From JAGXLC01 sp041686375 (GTDB taxonomy: Bacteria; Bacteroidota; Bacteroidia; Bacteroidales; UBA12077), in contig JAWLEB010000007.1 of assembly GCA_041686375.1 (NCBI GenBank), positions 26,157-90,156 of the forward strand: a stretch of 64,000 bases of DNA. Reading direction: 5' to 3'. A program made the translations under genes and the position numbers. The first letter of the stretch is position 1. Each line of letters begins with the position of its first letter. Below are positions 28,282-36,089 of this stretch, piece by piece. Under the pieces are notes generated by a model. The model did not search any database and had not been told where the DNA came from. It worked only from the letters and a program-made list of their open reading frames with translations.

Positions 28282-28727
28282 TGCAATACAATTTTGTTAA
28301 AATTATATTCTCCGGTTTGTTTATTGTTGTTTCACATTTTACTATTGCTCAGTATAATAATGAAAATACCTTGATGCGTTGTGATGATTACCTACATGAT
28401 GACTATATATCCAGTGGACAGGATTATACTGCAAACCTTAATAAGAACAATAAAGCAGTTTTTCATACTACCTTCTATGGAGGAACACAATACAGAATTA
28501 TAGCATGCAGTAATATAGAAAAATATCCGTTGATATTAGAGGTATATGATACCGAAAGAAATCTTATCTTTTCCAATTCCGACCATGATTATATACCTTA
28601 CTGGGATTTATTATTTACCTCCACGGTAACAAGTATCGTAGAAATTTCTATTGATACGAAACAAAATATAAAAAAACCAGTAAAACTATTGATTGGATTT
28701 AAGAGGAGTTCCCTTAATTTAGATTGA
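28281..28727 (+). CDS. small secreted protein of a duplicated two-gene module, copy 1
   Basis: A 148-residue protein with a signal peptide ending TIAQ. Its core, TTFYGGTQYRIIAC followed by LEVYDTERNLIFSNSDHDYIPYWDL, is clearly homologous to the protein at 39183-39626 (KTFYSGQNYRVSVC and FQILDVDRNVLYDNSKDDFVSSWDF). The pattern looks like a small beta-sandwich with one shared Cys. Its ATG overlaps the TAA of the lipoprotein gene, indicating coupled translation. No enzymatic motif; function unknown. Confidence 0.8.
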   Translation: MQYNFVKIIFSGLFIVVSHFTIAQYNNENTLMRCDDYLHDDYISSGQDYTANLNKNNKAVFHTTFYGGTQYRIIACSNIEKYPLILEVYDTERNLIFSNSDHDYIPYWDLLFTSTVTSIVEISIDTKQNIKKPVKLLIGFKRSSLNLD

Positions 28728-28759
28728 TTTATGGAGCAGGGTACAAAGTTAACTGAGTT

Positions 28760-31700
28760 ATGAGTGAACCAATATTAAAAGCTTTGATGCAGTTATTTGC
28801 CATCATTGGGCATCCAGTGAGCAATGCAGGGGAAAGAAGGGCAATTGTTGAGTATTTTCTTAAACGGCAGATCAACCAGGAAGCTACAAAACAATATCTC
28901 CAGATATTTGATAAATTCTATAGAGAACACCAGAAAAAAATAAAAGAAAAGAAAAAAAGGGAAAAACGCACGTCTTCCAGCTCTGTGCGTGTTCTGAAAA
29001 TATGCACAGAAATCAACGAGGAACTGACTCAAAAGCAGAAAAACGTTGTATTGCTCAGGTTGTTTGAATTTATAAAATCGGGCAAGCAAGTTACCGAACA
29101 AGAGATTGCCTTTCTTACTACTGTCGCAGATACCTTTAATATTTCCCAGGAAGAATTCGAGTTAATAAAAAATTTTGTTTTAAAGCCTTTTGATGAACTA
29201 ATACCCTCAGAGCAAATTTTAATTATTGATAGTAATTCAACAATATCCCTCCCGAAGGTAAAACATATGCGTTCCCCCAATTTAGATGGACAACTCAGGG
29301 TGATTGAGATACGCTCAACTTCGATGTACTTTATTCGTTACATTGGTTCAAGTGAGTTATATCTCAATGGCCAGCTATTGGAAAGAGATAAGGTATATGT
29401 ACTGAATATAGGAGCATCAATCAGAAGTTCTAAAGTTAGTCCTATATATTATGGTGATATTATCAGTTTATTCAATATTGACAGAATAACAACCAGAATT
29501 ACTTTTGAGGCCAGGGGTGTTGATTATATTTTTAAAAGTGGAGATATTGGACTGAGAGATATTAATTTTAATGAGTATTCCGGAAAACTAATAGGAATAA
29601 TGGGGGCGAGTGGGACTGGAAAATCCACCTTGCTTAATGTTTTGAATGGAAGCTATTTTCCGGCTTATGGAGAGGTACTCATAAATGATATTGACATTCA
29701 TAAAGAAAATGAAAAAATAGAGGGATTGATCGGCTATGTGTCTCAGGATGATTTGCTAATTGAAGAACTTACAGTTTATGATAATTTATATTTTAATGCT
29801 AAGCTTTGTTTTGCAAATTATAGCAAAGAAGAACTAGAACAGGCTGTAAATAACACTCTGGAAGATCTGGGGTTATTTGATATTAAGGATATGGTTGTAG
29901 GAACTCCGCTGAATAAGAAAATTAGTGGAGGAGAACGCAAGAGATTAAATATAGCTCTTGAATTGATCAGAGAACCGGCTGTTTTGTTTTTGGATGAACC
30001 AACATCAGGTTTATCCTCAAGAGATTCTGAAAATATACTGGATTTACTAAAGGAATTGACCCTAAAAGGGAAGTTGATTTTTGCGGTTGTTCACCAACCT
30101 TCCTCAGAAATCTTTAAGATGTTTGATAAGTTGATGCTTCTGGATATGGGAGGATATCTAATTTATTCCGGAGAGCCTATTGAATCACTTATTTATTTTA
30201 AATCCAGCATACAGCATGCAAATTGGAATGAAAGCGAGTGCCCGGTATGCGGGAATGTCAATCCTGAACAAATCTTTAATATTATTGAGGCAAAGGTGCT
30301 TGACGAATATGGTAATTTTACCAATAACAGGAAAATATCACCACAAGAATGGAAAGAAAAATTTGATAACTCCGAGCTGAAAAAAAAACAGAAAAAACCT
30401 AAATCAAAAGTACAAATACCAGAGATTCATTTTAAAATTCCTAATAAACTCAGACAATTTTTTATTTTCACTAAACGGGATGTACTTTCCAAACTTTCCA
30501 ACACGCAATATTTGGTTGTTAATTTTATAGAGGCTCCTTTGCTTGCCTTTATTCTCTCGTATATTGTTAAATTTTATAATATTAATAGTGAATACGGCTA
30601 TACTTTCACAGAAAACGGTAATGTGCCGGTTTACATTTTCATGGCTGTTATTGTTGCTCTTTTTATAGGATTAACAGTCAGTGCTGAGGAGATTATAAAA
30701 GACAGGAAAATACTTAAAAGGGAAGCATTTTTGAATTTAAGCTGGAATAGTTACTTATTTTCTAAAATTGCTGTTTTATTTATCTTGTCCGCTATACAAG
30801 CATTGATGTTTGTTGTTATTGGAAATTCTATTATTGAAATTAAAGGAATGTATTTTGAATACTGGTTGATGTTATTCAGTACCTGGTGCTTCGCAACGCT
30901 TCTGGGGCTTGTAATTTCTGATAGTTTTAAAACCGCTGTTACTATTTACATTCTTATTCCGTTTTTAATTATACCGCAGCTTTTATTGAGCGGAATTATT
31001 GTTAAGTATGAAAAATTAAATCCAGACATATCAAACCCCAAGGACATTCCGTTTTATGGCGAAATTATAACAGCCCGCTGGGCGTATGAAGCTTTAGCCG
31101 TATATCAATTTACGCACAATGCTTATGAAAAACAATTTTACCCATATGATAAGGCCATGAGTGTTGGTGATTATAAAAATAACTATTGGTTACCTGCCTT
31201 AAAAAATCGGCTGAATTATTGCAGAAGAAATCTTGACAACCCGGAAAAAGAAGAACAAATAATTCAAAATCTAAAGTTGATACAAAATGAAATTAAAAAA
31301 GAATCAAATAATCGTTCCGCGGATTTAGTGAAATTTGATAATCCTGACACTATTACTTATGAAAATGCCGGACCTCAGCTTTTTCTGGATTTGGAGGATT
31401 ATTTTGAGTTGGTCAGACGTTATTATATCAAATATTATAATAAAGCTAGTAATTTAAAAGACACGAAACTCCATGAGTTACAAAAAGACAGTTTGTCCAG
31501 ACAACAATTTCTCAAGTTAAAACGGAATCATCATAACGAAAAATTAGCAGAATTTGTGAAAAACTCTAACGAGATAAATAGGATTCTGGAATACAATAAT
31601 GAATTGATACAAAAAATTGATCCGATCTTTTTAGTCCCGGATAACCCATTTATTAAATCACATTTTTATGCCCCTAAAAAACAAATTTTTGGGAACTATT

Positions 31701-31855
31701 ATCATACATATTGGGTTAACTTGCTTGTAGTTTGGATTATGTCAATTTTCTTGTATATTGTGCTTTATTTCAGATTGCTAAGGAAAGCGTTTAACTATTT
31801 TGAGGAAAAACAAATATTAAAACACAAAACAGCCACCAATAAAAATAGAAGGTAA
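28760..31855 (+). CDS. ABCG-type exporter fused to TerB-like and FHA-like N-terminal domains
   Basis: A 1031-residue protein. Residues about 1-140 are helical and TerB-like; about 150-250 resemble an FHA domain (SSELYLNG, YGDIISLF). The ABC domain follows with Walker A GASGTGKST at 282-290, signature ISGGERKRL at about 388-396, and Walker B AVLFLDEPTSGLSS. The order ABC then membrane domain is that of ABCG (White) half-transporters. A CPVCG pair (Cys494, Cys497) sits between them, then an ABC-2 membrane domain (about 600-790), a long charged extracytoplasmic segment and a last helix near residue 1000. It is 32 bp after the secreted-protein gene. It should act as a dimer; the cargo is unknown. 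The FHA-like part suggests control by phosphorylation. Confidence 0.88.
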   Translation: MSEPILKALMQLFAIIGHPVSNAGERRAIVEYFLKRQINQEATKQYLQIFDKFYREHQKKIKEKKKREKRTSSSSVRVLKICTEINEELTQKQKNVVLLRLFEFIKSGKQVTEQEIAFLTTVADTFNISQEEFELIKNFVLKPFDELIPSEQILIIDSNSTISLPKVKHMRSPNLDGQLRVIEIRSTSMYFIRYIGSSELYLNGQLLERDKVYVLNIGASIRSSKVSPIYYGDIISLFNIDRITTRITFEARGVDYIFKSGDIGLRDINFNEYSGKLIGIMGASGTGKSTLLNVLNGSYFPAYGEVLINDIDIHKENEKIEGLIGYVSQDDLLIEELTVYDNLYFNAKLCFANYSKEELEQAVNNTLEDLGLFDIKDMVVGTPLNKKISGGERKRLNIALELIREPAVLFLDEPTSGLSSRDSENILDLLKELTLKGKLIFAVVHQPSSEIFKMFDKLMLLDMGGYLIYSGEPIESLIYFKSSIQHANWNESECPVCGNVNPEQIFNIIEAKVLDEYGNFTNNRKISPQEWKEKFDNSELKKKQKKPKSKVQIPEIHFKIPNKLRQFFIFTKRDVLSKLSNTQYLVVNFIEAPLLAFILSYIVKFYNINSEYGYTFTENGNVPVYIFMAVIVALFIGLTVSAEEIIKDRKILKREAFLNLSWNSYLFSKIAVLFILSAIQALMFVVIGNSIIEIKGMYFEYWLMLFSTWCFATLLGLVISDSFKTAVTIYILIPFLIIPQLLLSGIIVKYEKLNPDISNPKDIPFYGEIITARWAYEALAVYQFTHNAYEKQFYPYDKAMSVGDYKNNYWLPALKNRLNYCRRNLDNPEKEEQIIQNLKLIQNEIKKESNNRSADLVKFDNPDTITYENAGPQLFLDLEDYFELVRRYYIKYYNKASNLKDTKLHELQKDSLSRQQFLKLKRNHHNEKLAEFVKNSNEINRILEYNNELIQKIDPIFLVPDNPFIKSHFYAPKKQIFGNYYHTYWVNLLVVWIMSIFLYIVLYFRLLRKAFNYFEEKQILKHKTATNKNRR

Positions 31856-31889
31856 CTGTTTTTACTTTTTTTGTTGTATAAACAGCATT

Positions 31890-32270
31890 TTACTCTACAA
31901 TCTCTATCATTTTAAAAGGTATGCGTATTATGGACTCGTAATCTTCTCCTGCTTCCAGCATATCTTCATCATCTTCTTCATAATACCAGTTTATTACAAC
32001 TTCATTCCTTGCTTTCTTTATGGTCTCTAATTTCTTGAAAATATCCAATATACACTTGGAAGAGCTTGTGTTGAAATATTCAAGCTGCACGTTAACGGTT
32101 GTCTTCTTCTGTGGATCGTCTGCGTATTCTTCCAGCCACTCAACAACGGGTCTGTAGAATTCGATAGAATTCTCCGGAATGGAACGTCCTTTGATTTCGA
32201 TTGTTCCGGTTTTAGGATTTAAATTTACTGTTGGTGTTTTTGTGGTTCCTTCTATTGAAATTGATTCCAT
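31890..32270 (-). CDS. siaC: SiaC family regulatory phosphoprotein
   Basis: A 126-residue protein of the SiaC (DUF1987) family: IEGTTKTPTVNLNPKTGTIEIKG at the start, RSIPENSIEFYRPVVEWLEEY, and the conserved LEYFNTSSSKCILDIFKKLE, which carries the regulatory Ser/Thr phosphosite region. In Pseudomonas, SiaC in its unphosphorylated form binds and activates the diguanylate cyclase SiaD and is phosphorylated by SiaB. The SiaB-like gene lies 23 bp upstream on the same strand, so the pair is clear. SiaA phosphatase and SiaD are not in the window, so the output is open. It is convergent with the exporter gene. Confidence 0.9.
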   Translation of the reverse strand: MESISIEGTTKTPTVNLNPKTGTIEIKGRSIPENSIEFYRPVVEWLEEYADDPQKKTTVNVQLEYFNTSSSKCILDIFKKLETIKKARNEVVINWYYEEDDEDMLEAGEDYESIIRIPFKMIEIVE

Positions 32271-32293
32271 ATGATTTTGTTATATTTTATAAT

Positions 32294-32839
32294 TTATACA
32301 AAAATATCAAGATTGAAGAAAGAATATTTATCATTATATTGTGTGAAATCATAATCTATCCGCCCGTTTGTTCTTTTTGCCATATCAATTAACCCAAGAC
32401 CCCCACCTCCTTTTTTTGAAAATTCTTGGTTGTTAAGAATGAATTTGTACAGTTCTTTTAACTCTTCTATATCCATTGATTTTATGTTGTCTAAACGCTC
32501 TTTTAAATCATCTTTTTTTTCGTTTCTAATAAAATTTCCTGTTGAAACTTTATAGAATTTATCTTCCATAGCAATAACAAATATCCCAAAATGTATATCA
32601 AAATTACCATTGTAAGTATCCGGTAAGTCATCAATGTGGTGATATAAATTTTGAAGGCTTTCTACCAGTACATTATATAGCTTTTTTTTAATACTTTTCT
32701 TGTCAACCAAGTCCTCCAATTTAGCATCAATGACTTCTAAAACATTAGTTATTAAGTCAGAAGAAATACTGCCTTTATATGCTAAAATAACATCTCCGGT
32801 GTTCATCTTCGAATAGAAATCATCAATACTTAAGCTCAT
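32294..32839 (-). CDS. siaB: SiaB family protein kinase
   Basis: A 181-residue GHKL-like kinase of the SiaB (DUF6272) family. Seen: SIDDFYSKMNTGDVILAYKG at the start, LVESLQNLYHHID resembling an N-box helix, and the glycine-rich GGGGLGLIDMAKRTNG segment of the ATP lid. It phosphorylates SiaC. The ATG at 32839 is preferred; a GTG at 32863 is in frame but adds eight atypical residues. It forms a two-gene unit with siaC. No transmembrane segment. Confidence 0.88.
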   Translation of the reverse strand: MSLSIDDFYSKMNTGDVILAYKGSISSDLITNVLEVIDAKLEDLVDKKSIKKKLYNVLVESLQNLYHHIDDLPDTYNGNFDIHFGIFVIAMEDKFYKVSTGNFIRNEKKDDLKERLDNIKSMDIEELKELYKFILNNQEFSKKGGGGLGLIDMAKRTNGRIDYDFTQYNDKYSFFNLDIFV

Positions 32840-32960
32840 ACAAGCCTTTTGAGTGTTATTCACTTATTTTTCAATTCAAACAAAAATAGAAAATAAAGTT
32901 GATAATTGATATCTTTTTTATATGTTAAAATTAAAAATAATGTTTTGTCATAACAAGCAT

Positions 32961-34115
32961 TTAACTTTTAAAACTTCCCTTGTAAATTGGAAAAAATTGC
33001 AGCTTGCATTCAACAGGACCATTAAATAAGGTGAACTTTTGTCTGGGATGTAGCCCGATTTGCTTGATAGCTTGTTTATTTCCACTAAATATCCAGGCTT
33101 CAAAACCTGCAAAATTATTTTTTAACACGGAACCAATATTATTATAAAATTCTTCAATATTTTCCTTTTTTAATTTTTTATCATATGGAGGATTCATTAT
33201 AATAATACCTTTTTTAAAGTCCTTTGCTGAAATGGTTTCAAATGATTGAACCTTAAAGTCTATTTTTTTTTCTAAACCAGCTCCTTTGGCATTTGCTATG
33301 CTTGTTTCAATAGCTTTTTCTGAGATGTCCAGTCCTGTGATGCTTGCTTTTGGTGTATTCTTCTCCTGATGAATGTTATCGATAATTTTATGATGCAGTT
33401 CCTCATCGTAGTCCTTCCATTTTGTAAAGCCAAAGTCTTTACGAAATTTATTAGGTGGTATATCGTAAGCAATCAAACCGGCTTCAATAGGAAGTGTTCC
33501 CGACCCACACATTGGATCCAGAAATGGAGTAGTGCTGTTCCATTTGGAAAGCATAATTATTCCTGCTGCCAATACTTCATTGAGAGGGGCTTTAATATTT
33601 CTTGCTTTGTATCCTCTTTTATGTAGGGATTCCCCTGAGCTATCGAGAGATATGGTGCAATTATCGAAGGCTATATGAATATTAATTCTATAATCTGGAT
33701 TTGTCTTATCAATTGATGGTCGGAGCTGATATTTATTTCTAAAAAAATCGACTATGGCATCTTTAAGTTTTAGAGCAGCATAGTGGGAATGTTGTATTTT
33801 TTTTGAATTTACAAAACTGTCAATCAAAAAAGTATGGTACGGGGAAAAATAGCGATCCCATGCAATTATATTGGCCTTATCATACAGTTCATCATACGAT
33901 TGTACTTTGAATTTCTCTATAGGAACCAAGATCCTTATAGCGGTTCTTAAATATATATTGGCTTTATATAGCAAAGCCTTGTCTCCTTCAAATTTAACAG
34001 CCCGGTTCAATATTTTAATGTTTTTTGCTCCAAGGTTTCTAATTTCTTGCGCAAGCAAATTTTCCAGGCCATAAAAGGTTTTCGCTGTAAAAATGGTATT
34101 TTTGTTCAGGGTCAT
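32961..34115 (-). CDS. THUMP-domain RNA methyltransferase (RlmL N-terminal-like, guanine-N2)
   Basis: A 384-residue methyltransferase: N-terminal ferredoxin-like and THUMP region (about 1-155), then a Rossmann-type domain with FLDPMCGSGTLPIEAG near 198-213 for SAM and the IMNPPY catalytic motif at 307-311. It corresponds to the N-terminal half of E. coli RlmL, which makes m2G2445 in 23S rRNA, or to the YpsC/RlmL family of single-domain enzymes. The C-terminal RlmK half is absent, as is normal in this group. It is divergent from rsmE with a 91 bp gap. Confidence 0.92.
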   Translation of the reverse strand: MTLNKNTIFTAKTFYGLENLLAQEIRNLGAKNIKILNRAVKFEGDKALLYKANIYLRTAIRILVPIEKFKVQSYDELYDKANIIAWDRYFSPYHTFLIDSFVNSKKIQHSHYAALKLKDAIVDFFRNKYQLRPSIDKTNPDYRINIHIAFDNCTISLDSSGESLHKRGYKARNIKAPLNEVLAAGIIMLSKWNSTTPFLDPMCGSGTLPIEAGLIAYDIPPNKFRKDFGFTKWKDYDEELHHKIIDNIHQEKNTPKASITGLDISEKAIETSIANAKGAGLEKKIDFKVQSFETISAKDFKKGIIIMNPPYDKKLKKENIEEFYNNIGSVLKNNFAGFEAWIFSGNKQAIKQIGLHPRQKFTLFNGPVECKLQFFPIYKGSFKS

Positions 34116-34206
34116 AATATTATGGCTTTATATATCACTATTGTGCCGTTGAGGAAAAATCAATCTTTAATAATTAATTTTGTCAAAAATATAATAATTT
34201 TACTAT

Positions 34207-34908
34207 ATGCAACTTTTCTACGCTCCGGAAATAAATCAAAAAAGTTATACCCTTACACCTGAAGAATCACGGCATATTGTTCGTGTACTCCGACTGAAAG
34301 AGGACTCCCCGATTTTTCTTACGGATGGAAAAGGAAATTTTTATGAGGCTAAAGTAGCCGAACCGGATGCAAGAAAATGTAAAGTGAATATCATACGGAA
34401 AACTGGGGAATACGGGAAAAGAAAAATTTTTATCCATATTGCTATAGCTCCAACAAAGAATATAAAACGTTTTGAATGGTTCCTGGAGAAATCCACTGAA
34501 ATAGGAGTGGATGAGATAACACCAATTATTTGTGAGCACTCCGAGAGAAAACATTTGCGATTAGATAGGCTCAATAATATATTAATAGCTGCAATGAAGC
34601 AAGCCGTAAAAGCTTATCTTCCAACTATTCGCGAGCTCGTGAAATTTGAGGATTTTATCAAACAGCCCCAAGACGGTATTAAGACAATAGCTGTATGTGA
34701 TAATCAAAGTAAACCCCATCTTAGCAAGGCATGTGTTGGTTACGACAGGATCACAATTCTCATCGGGCCCGAGGGAGATTTTAGTGCATCAGAAATTGAA
34801 TCTGCTTTATCCAGAGGTTTTAAATCTGTCTCACTTGGTTCTGCCAGACTTCGAACAGAAACTGCAGGTATTGTTGCCTGCCATATTGCTAATTTAGTAA
34901 ATGAGTGA
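34207..34908 (+). CDS. rsmE: 16S rRNA (uracil-1498-N3)-methyltransferase
   Basis: A 233-residue SPOUT-class methyltransferase. An N-terminal PUA-like part (YTLTPEESRHIVRVLRLKEDSPIFLTDGKG) is followed by the knot region: EWFLEKSTEIGVDEI, then ILIGPEGDFSASEIE and SLGSARLRTETAGI, which form the SAM site. It methylates N3 of U1498 in 16S rRNA. Length and motifs are standard. It ends before a bidirectional-looking terminator at 34955. Confidence 0.95.
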   Translation: MQLFYAPEINQKSYTLTPEESRHIVRVLRLKEDSPIFLTDGKGNFYEAKVAEPDARKCKVNIIRKTGEYGKRKIFIHIAIAPTKNIKRFEWFLEKSTEIGVDEITPIICEHSERKHLRLDRLNNILIAAMKQAVKAYLPTIRELVKFEDFIKQPQDGIKTIAVCDNQSKPHLSKACVGYDRITILIGPEGDFSASEIESALSRGFKSVSLGSARLRTETAGIVACHIANLVNE

Positions 34909-34954
34909 TATATTCTCAATTTTGAGATAACTGTGTTAATGTTTATATACCAAC

Positions 34955-34991
34955 AAAATCGCCTTTCCTGTATCTGAGAAAAGACGATTTT
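34955..34991. terminator. intrinsic terminator after rsmE
   Basis: AAAATCG-C-CTTT pairs with AAAG-A-CGATTTT across a 13 nt loop, with one C/A mismatch. TATAATTTTTT follows on the plus strand, so it suits rsmE. It may also serve the small gene on the minus strand, whose stop lies 24 bp further on. Confidence 0.65.
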
Positions 34992-35014
34992 AGTATAATT
35001 TTTTCCTGCTAATC

Positions 35015-35224
35015 TTAATCGTGGCCAAAATGGAAGGACTGAGCGTAATTTATTACATTACCTATAATTCTATCATCGATTTCATAGGTATTTTGTTCCA
35101 GAAAATTGAAAATATCTGCAAACTTTTCAATTCCCAGTAACTCATCCTTTTCTGGGCTGTAGATTAAGTTTCTCAGCTCTTCATCAGGAGGCGCAGGTTT
35201 TGTAGAGTGATGTTTCATAGGCAT
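35015..35224 (-). CDS. small hypothetical protein
   Basis: A 69-residue protein, acidic and probably soluble: a Pro-rich start (KPAPPDEELRN) and a helical second half with FNFLEQNTYEIDDRIIGNVINYAQS. The C-terminal NVINYA segment resembles those of short Bacteroidota proteins of unknown function, but no family is claimed. It is supported as a gene by ordinary codon use, an ATG start and a terminator just beyond its stop. It is transcribed in the same direction as the sigma-factor gene, 105 bp downstream of it. A second start (MKHHS) is two codons in. Confidence 0.6.
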   Translation of the reverse strand: MPMKHHSTKPAPPDEELRNLIYSPEKDELLGIEKFADIFNFLEQNTYEIDDRIIGNVINYAQSFHFGHD

Positions 35225-35329
35225 AAGTTTTATTTTATGAGTTTCTTACAAAACGGCACCTTCAAAACGATTATTGTAAAATGTTTTAACAAATTTTAAC
35301 AAAAAACGGGAATTTTTAACAGGAGATGT

Positions 35330-35920
35330 TTATTGGGCTTTGAGATTCAGATTTTTGTCTTCAATAAATTTTCTTAAATTTATTAAAGCATATCTCATTC
35401 GACCTAGGGCTGTATTAATACTAACGTTGGTTTGTTCAGCGATTTCTTTGAAGCTTAAACCTCCATAATGTCTTAAAAGAACTACTTCTTTCTGCTCTTC
35501 CGGTAAATAATCTATAAGTTTTCTTACATCGTTAACGATTTGTTCATTCACAATTTCATCTTCAATTGTGCGATCAGCAAATTTCTGTGAATTGAATATA
35601 TCAGCTTCATACTCATCATTGGAGTACATCTTGGTTTGTTTGTTTTTCCTGAAATAATCAATGATAAGATTATGGGCAATTCTTATGACCCATGATACAA
35701 ATTTTCCACTTTCCTGATATTTACCCTTGTGTAGTGATTTTATAACTTTAATAAAAGTCTCCTGGAATATATCCTCTGCCAGATGTTCATCTTTGACCAT
35801 CAGTAGGATATAAGTATATACTTTATCTTTATATCTTGAAATTAATCTTTCAATGCTTTCGGGATTGCCTGCTAAGTATTCTTTTATAAGATATTGGTCA
35901 CTGTATTCCTTTTTTGTCAC
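35330..35920 (-). CDS. sigma-70 family RNA polymerase sigma factor (ECF type)
   Basis: A 196-residue ECF-like sigma factor with regions 2 and 4 only. Region 2: the YLAGNPESIERLISRY helix, DEHLAEDIFQETFIKV and SWVIRIAHNLIIDYFRKNKQ, which melt and bind the -10 element. Region 4: LPEEQKEVVLLRHYGGLSFKEIAEQTNVSINTALGRMRYAL, a helix-turn-helix. The linker (NSQKFADRTIEDEIVNEQ) is slightly long. No anti-sigma gene is nearby, so control may be at expression. The start is GTG, preceded by a perfect Shine-Dalgarno sequence, very unusual for this phylum; see the RBS feature. Confidence 0.93.
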   Translation of the reverse strand: MTKKEYSDQYLIKEYLAGNPESIERLISRYKDKVYTYILLMVKDEHLAEDIFQETFIKVIKSLHKGKYQESGKFVSWVIRIAHNLIIDYFRKNKQTKMYSNDEYEADIFNSQKFADRTIEDEIVNEQIVNDVRKLIDYLPEEQKEVVLLRHYGGLSFKEIAEQTNVSINTALGRMRYALINLRKFIEDKNLNLKAQ

Positions 35921-35924
35921 TATG

Positions 35925-35933
35925 ACCTCCTTT
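35925..35933 (-). promoter_or_regulatory. perfect Shine-Dalgarno sequence before the sigma-factor gene
   Basis: On the minus strand AAAGGAGGT (9 nt, full complement of the 16S rRNA 3' end) ends 4 nt before the GTG start codon. No other gene in the window has such a site; Bacteroidota usually do not use them. It fixes GTG as the start, since no ATG is in frame near it. Confidence 0.85.
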
Positions 35934-36056
35934 TTGATTAATGAAAATTAGTCTGTATTTTCTCTTATTTGCAGTTAATTTGGGAATATTGCAAATAAAC
36001 AAAAATTAATTAAAAAACAAAATAAATAATAAGACAAAATAGTTAATAAACATTTC

Positions 36057-36064
36057 TAATTTTG
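36057..36064 (+). promoter_or_regulatory. candidate -7 promoter element for uvrA
   Basis: TAATTTTG matches the Bacteroidota -7 consensus TAnnTTTG and lies 25 bp upstream of the uvrA start. No convincing -33 TTG partner is visible at the usual distance, so this is a one-box prediction. Confidence 0.4.
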
Positions 36065-36089
36065 CCCTCTAAAATATAATTCAACTATC

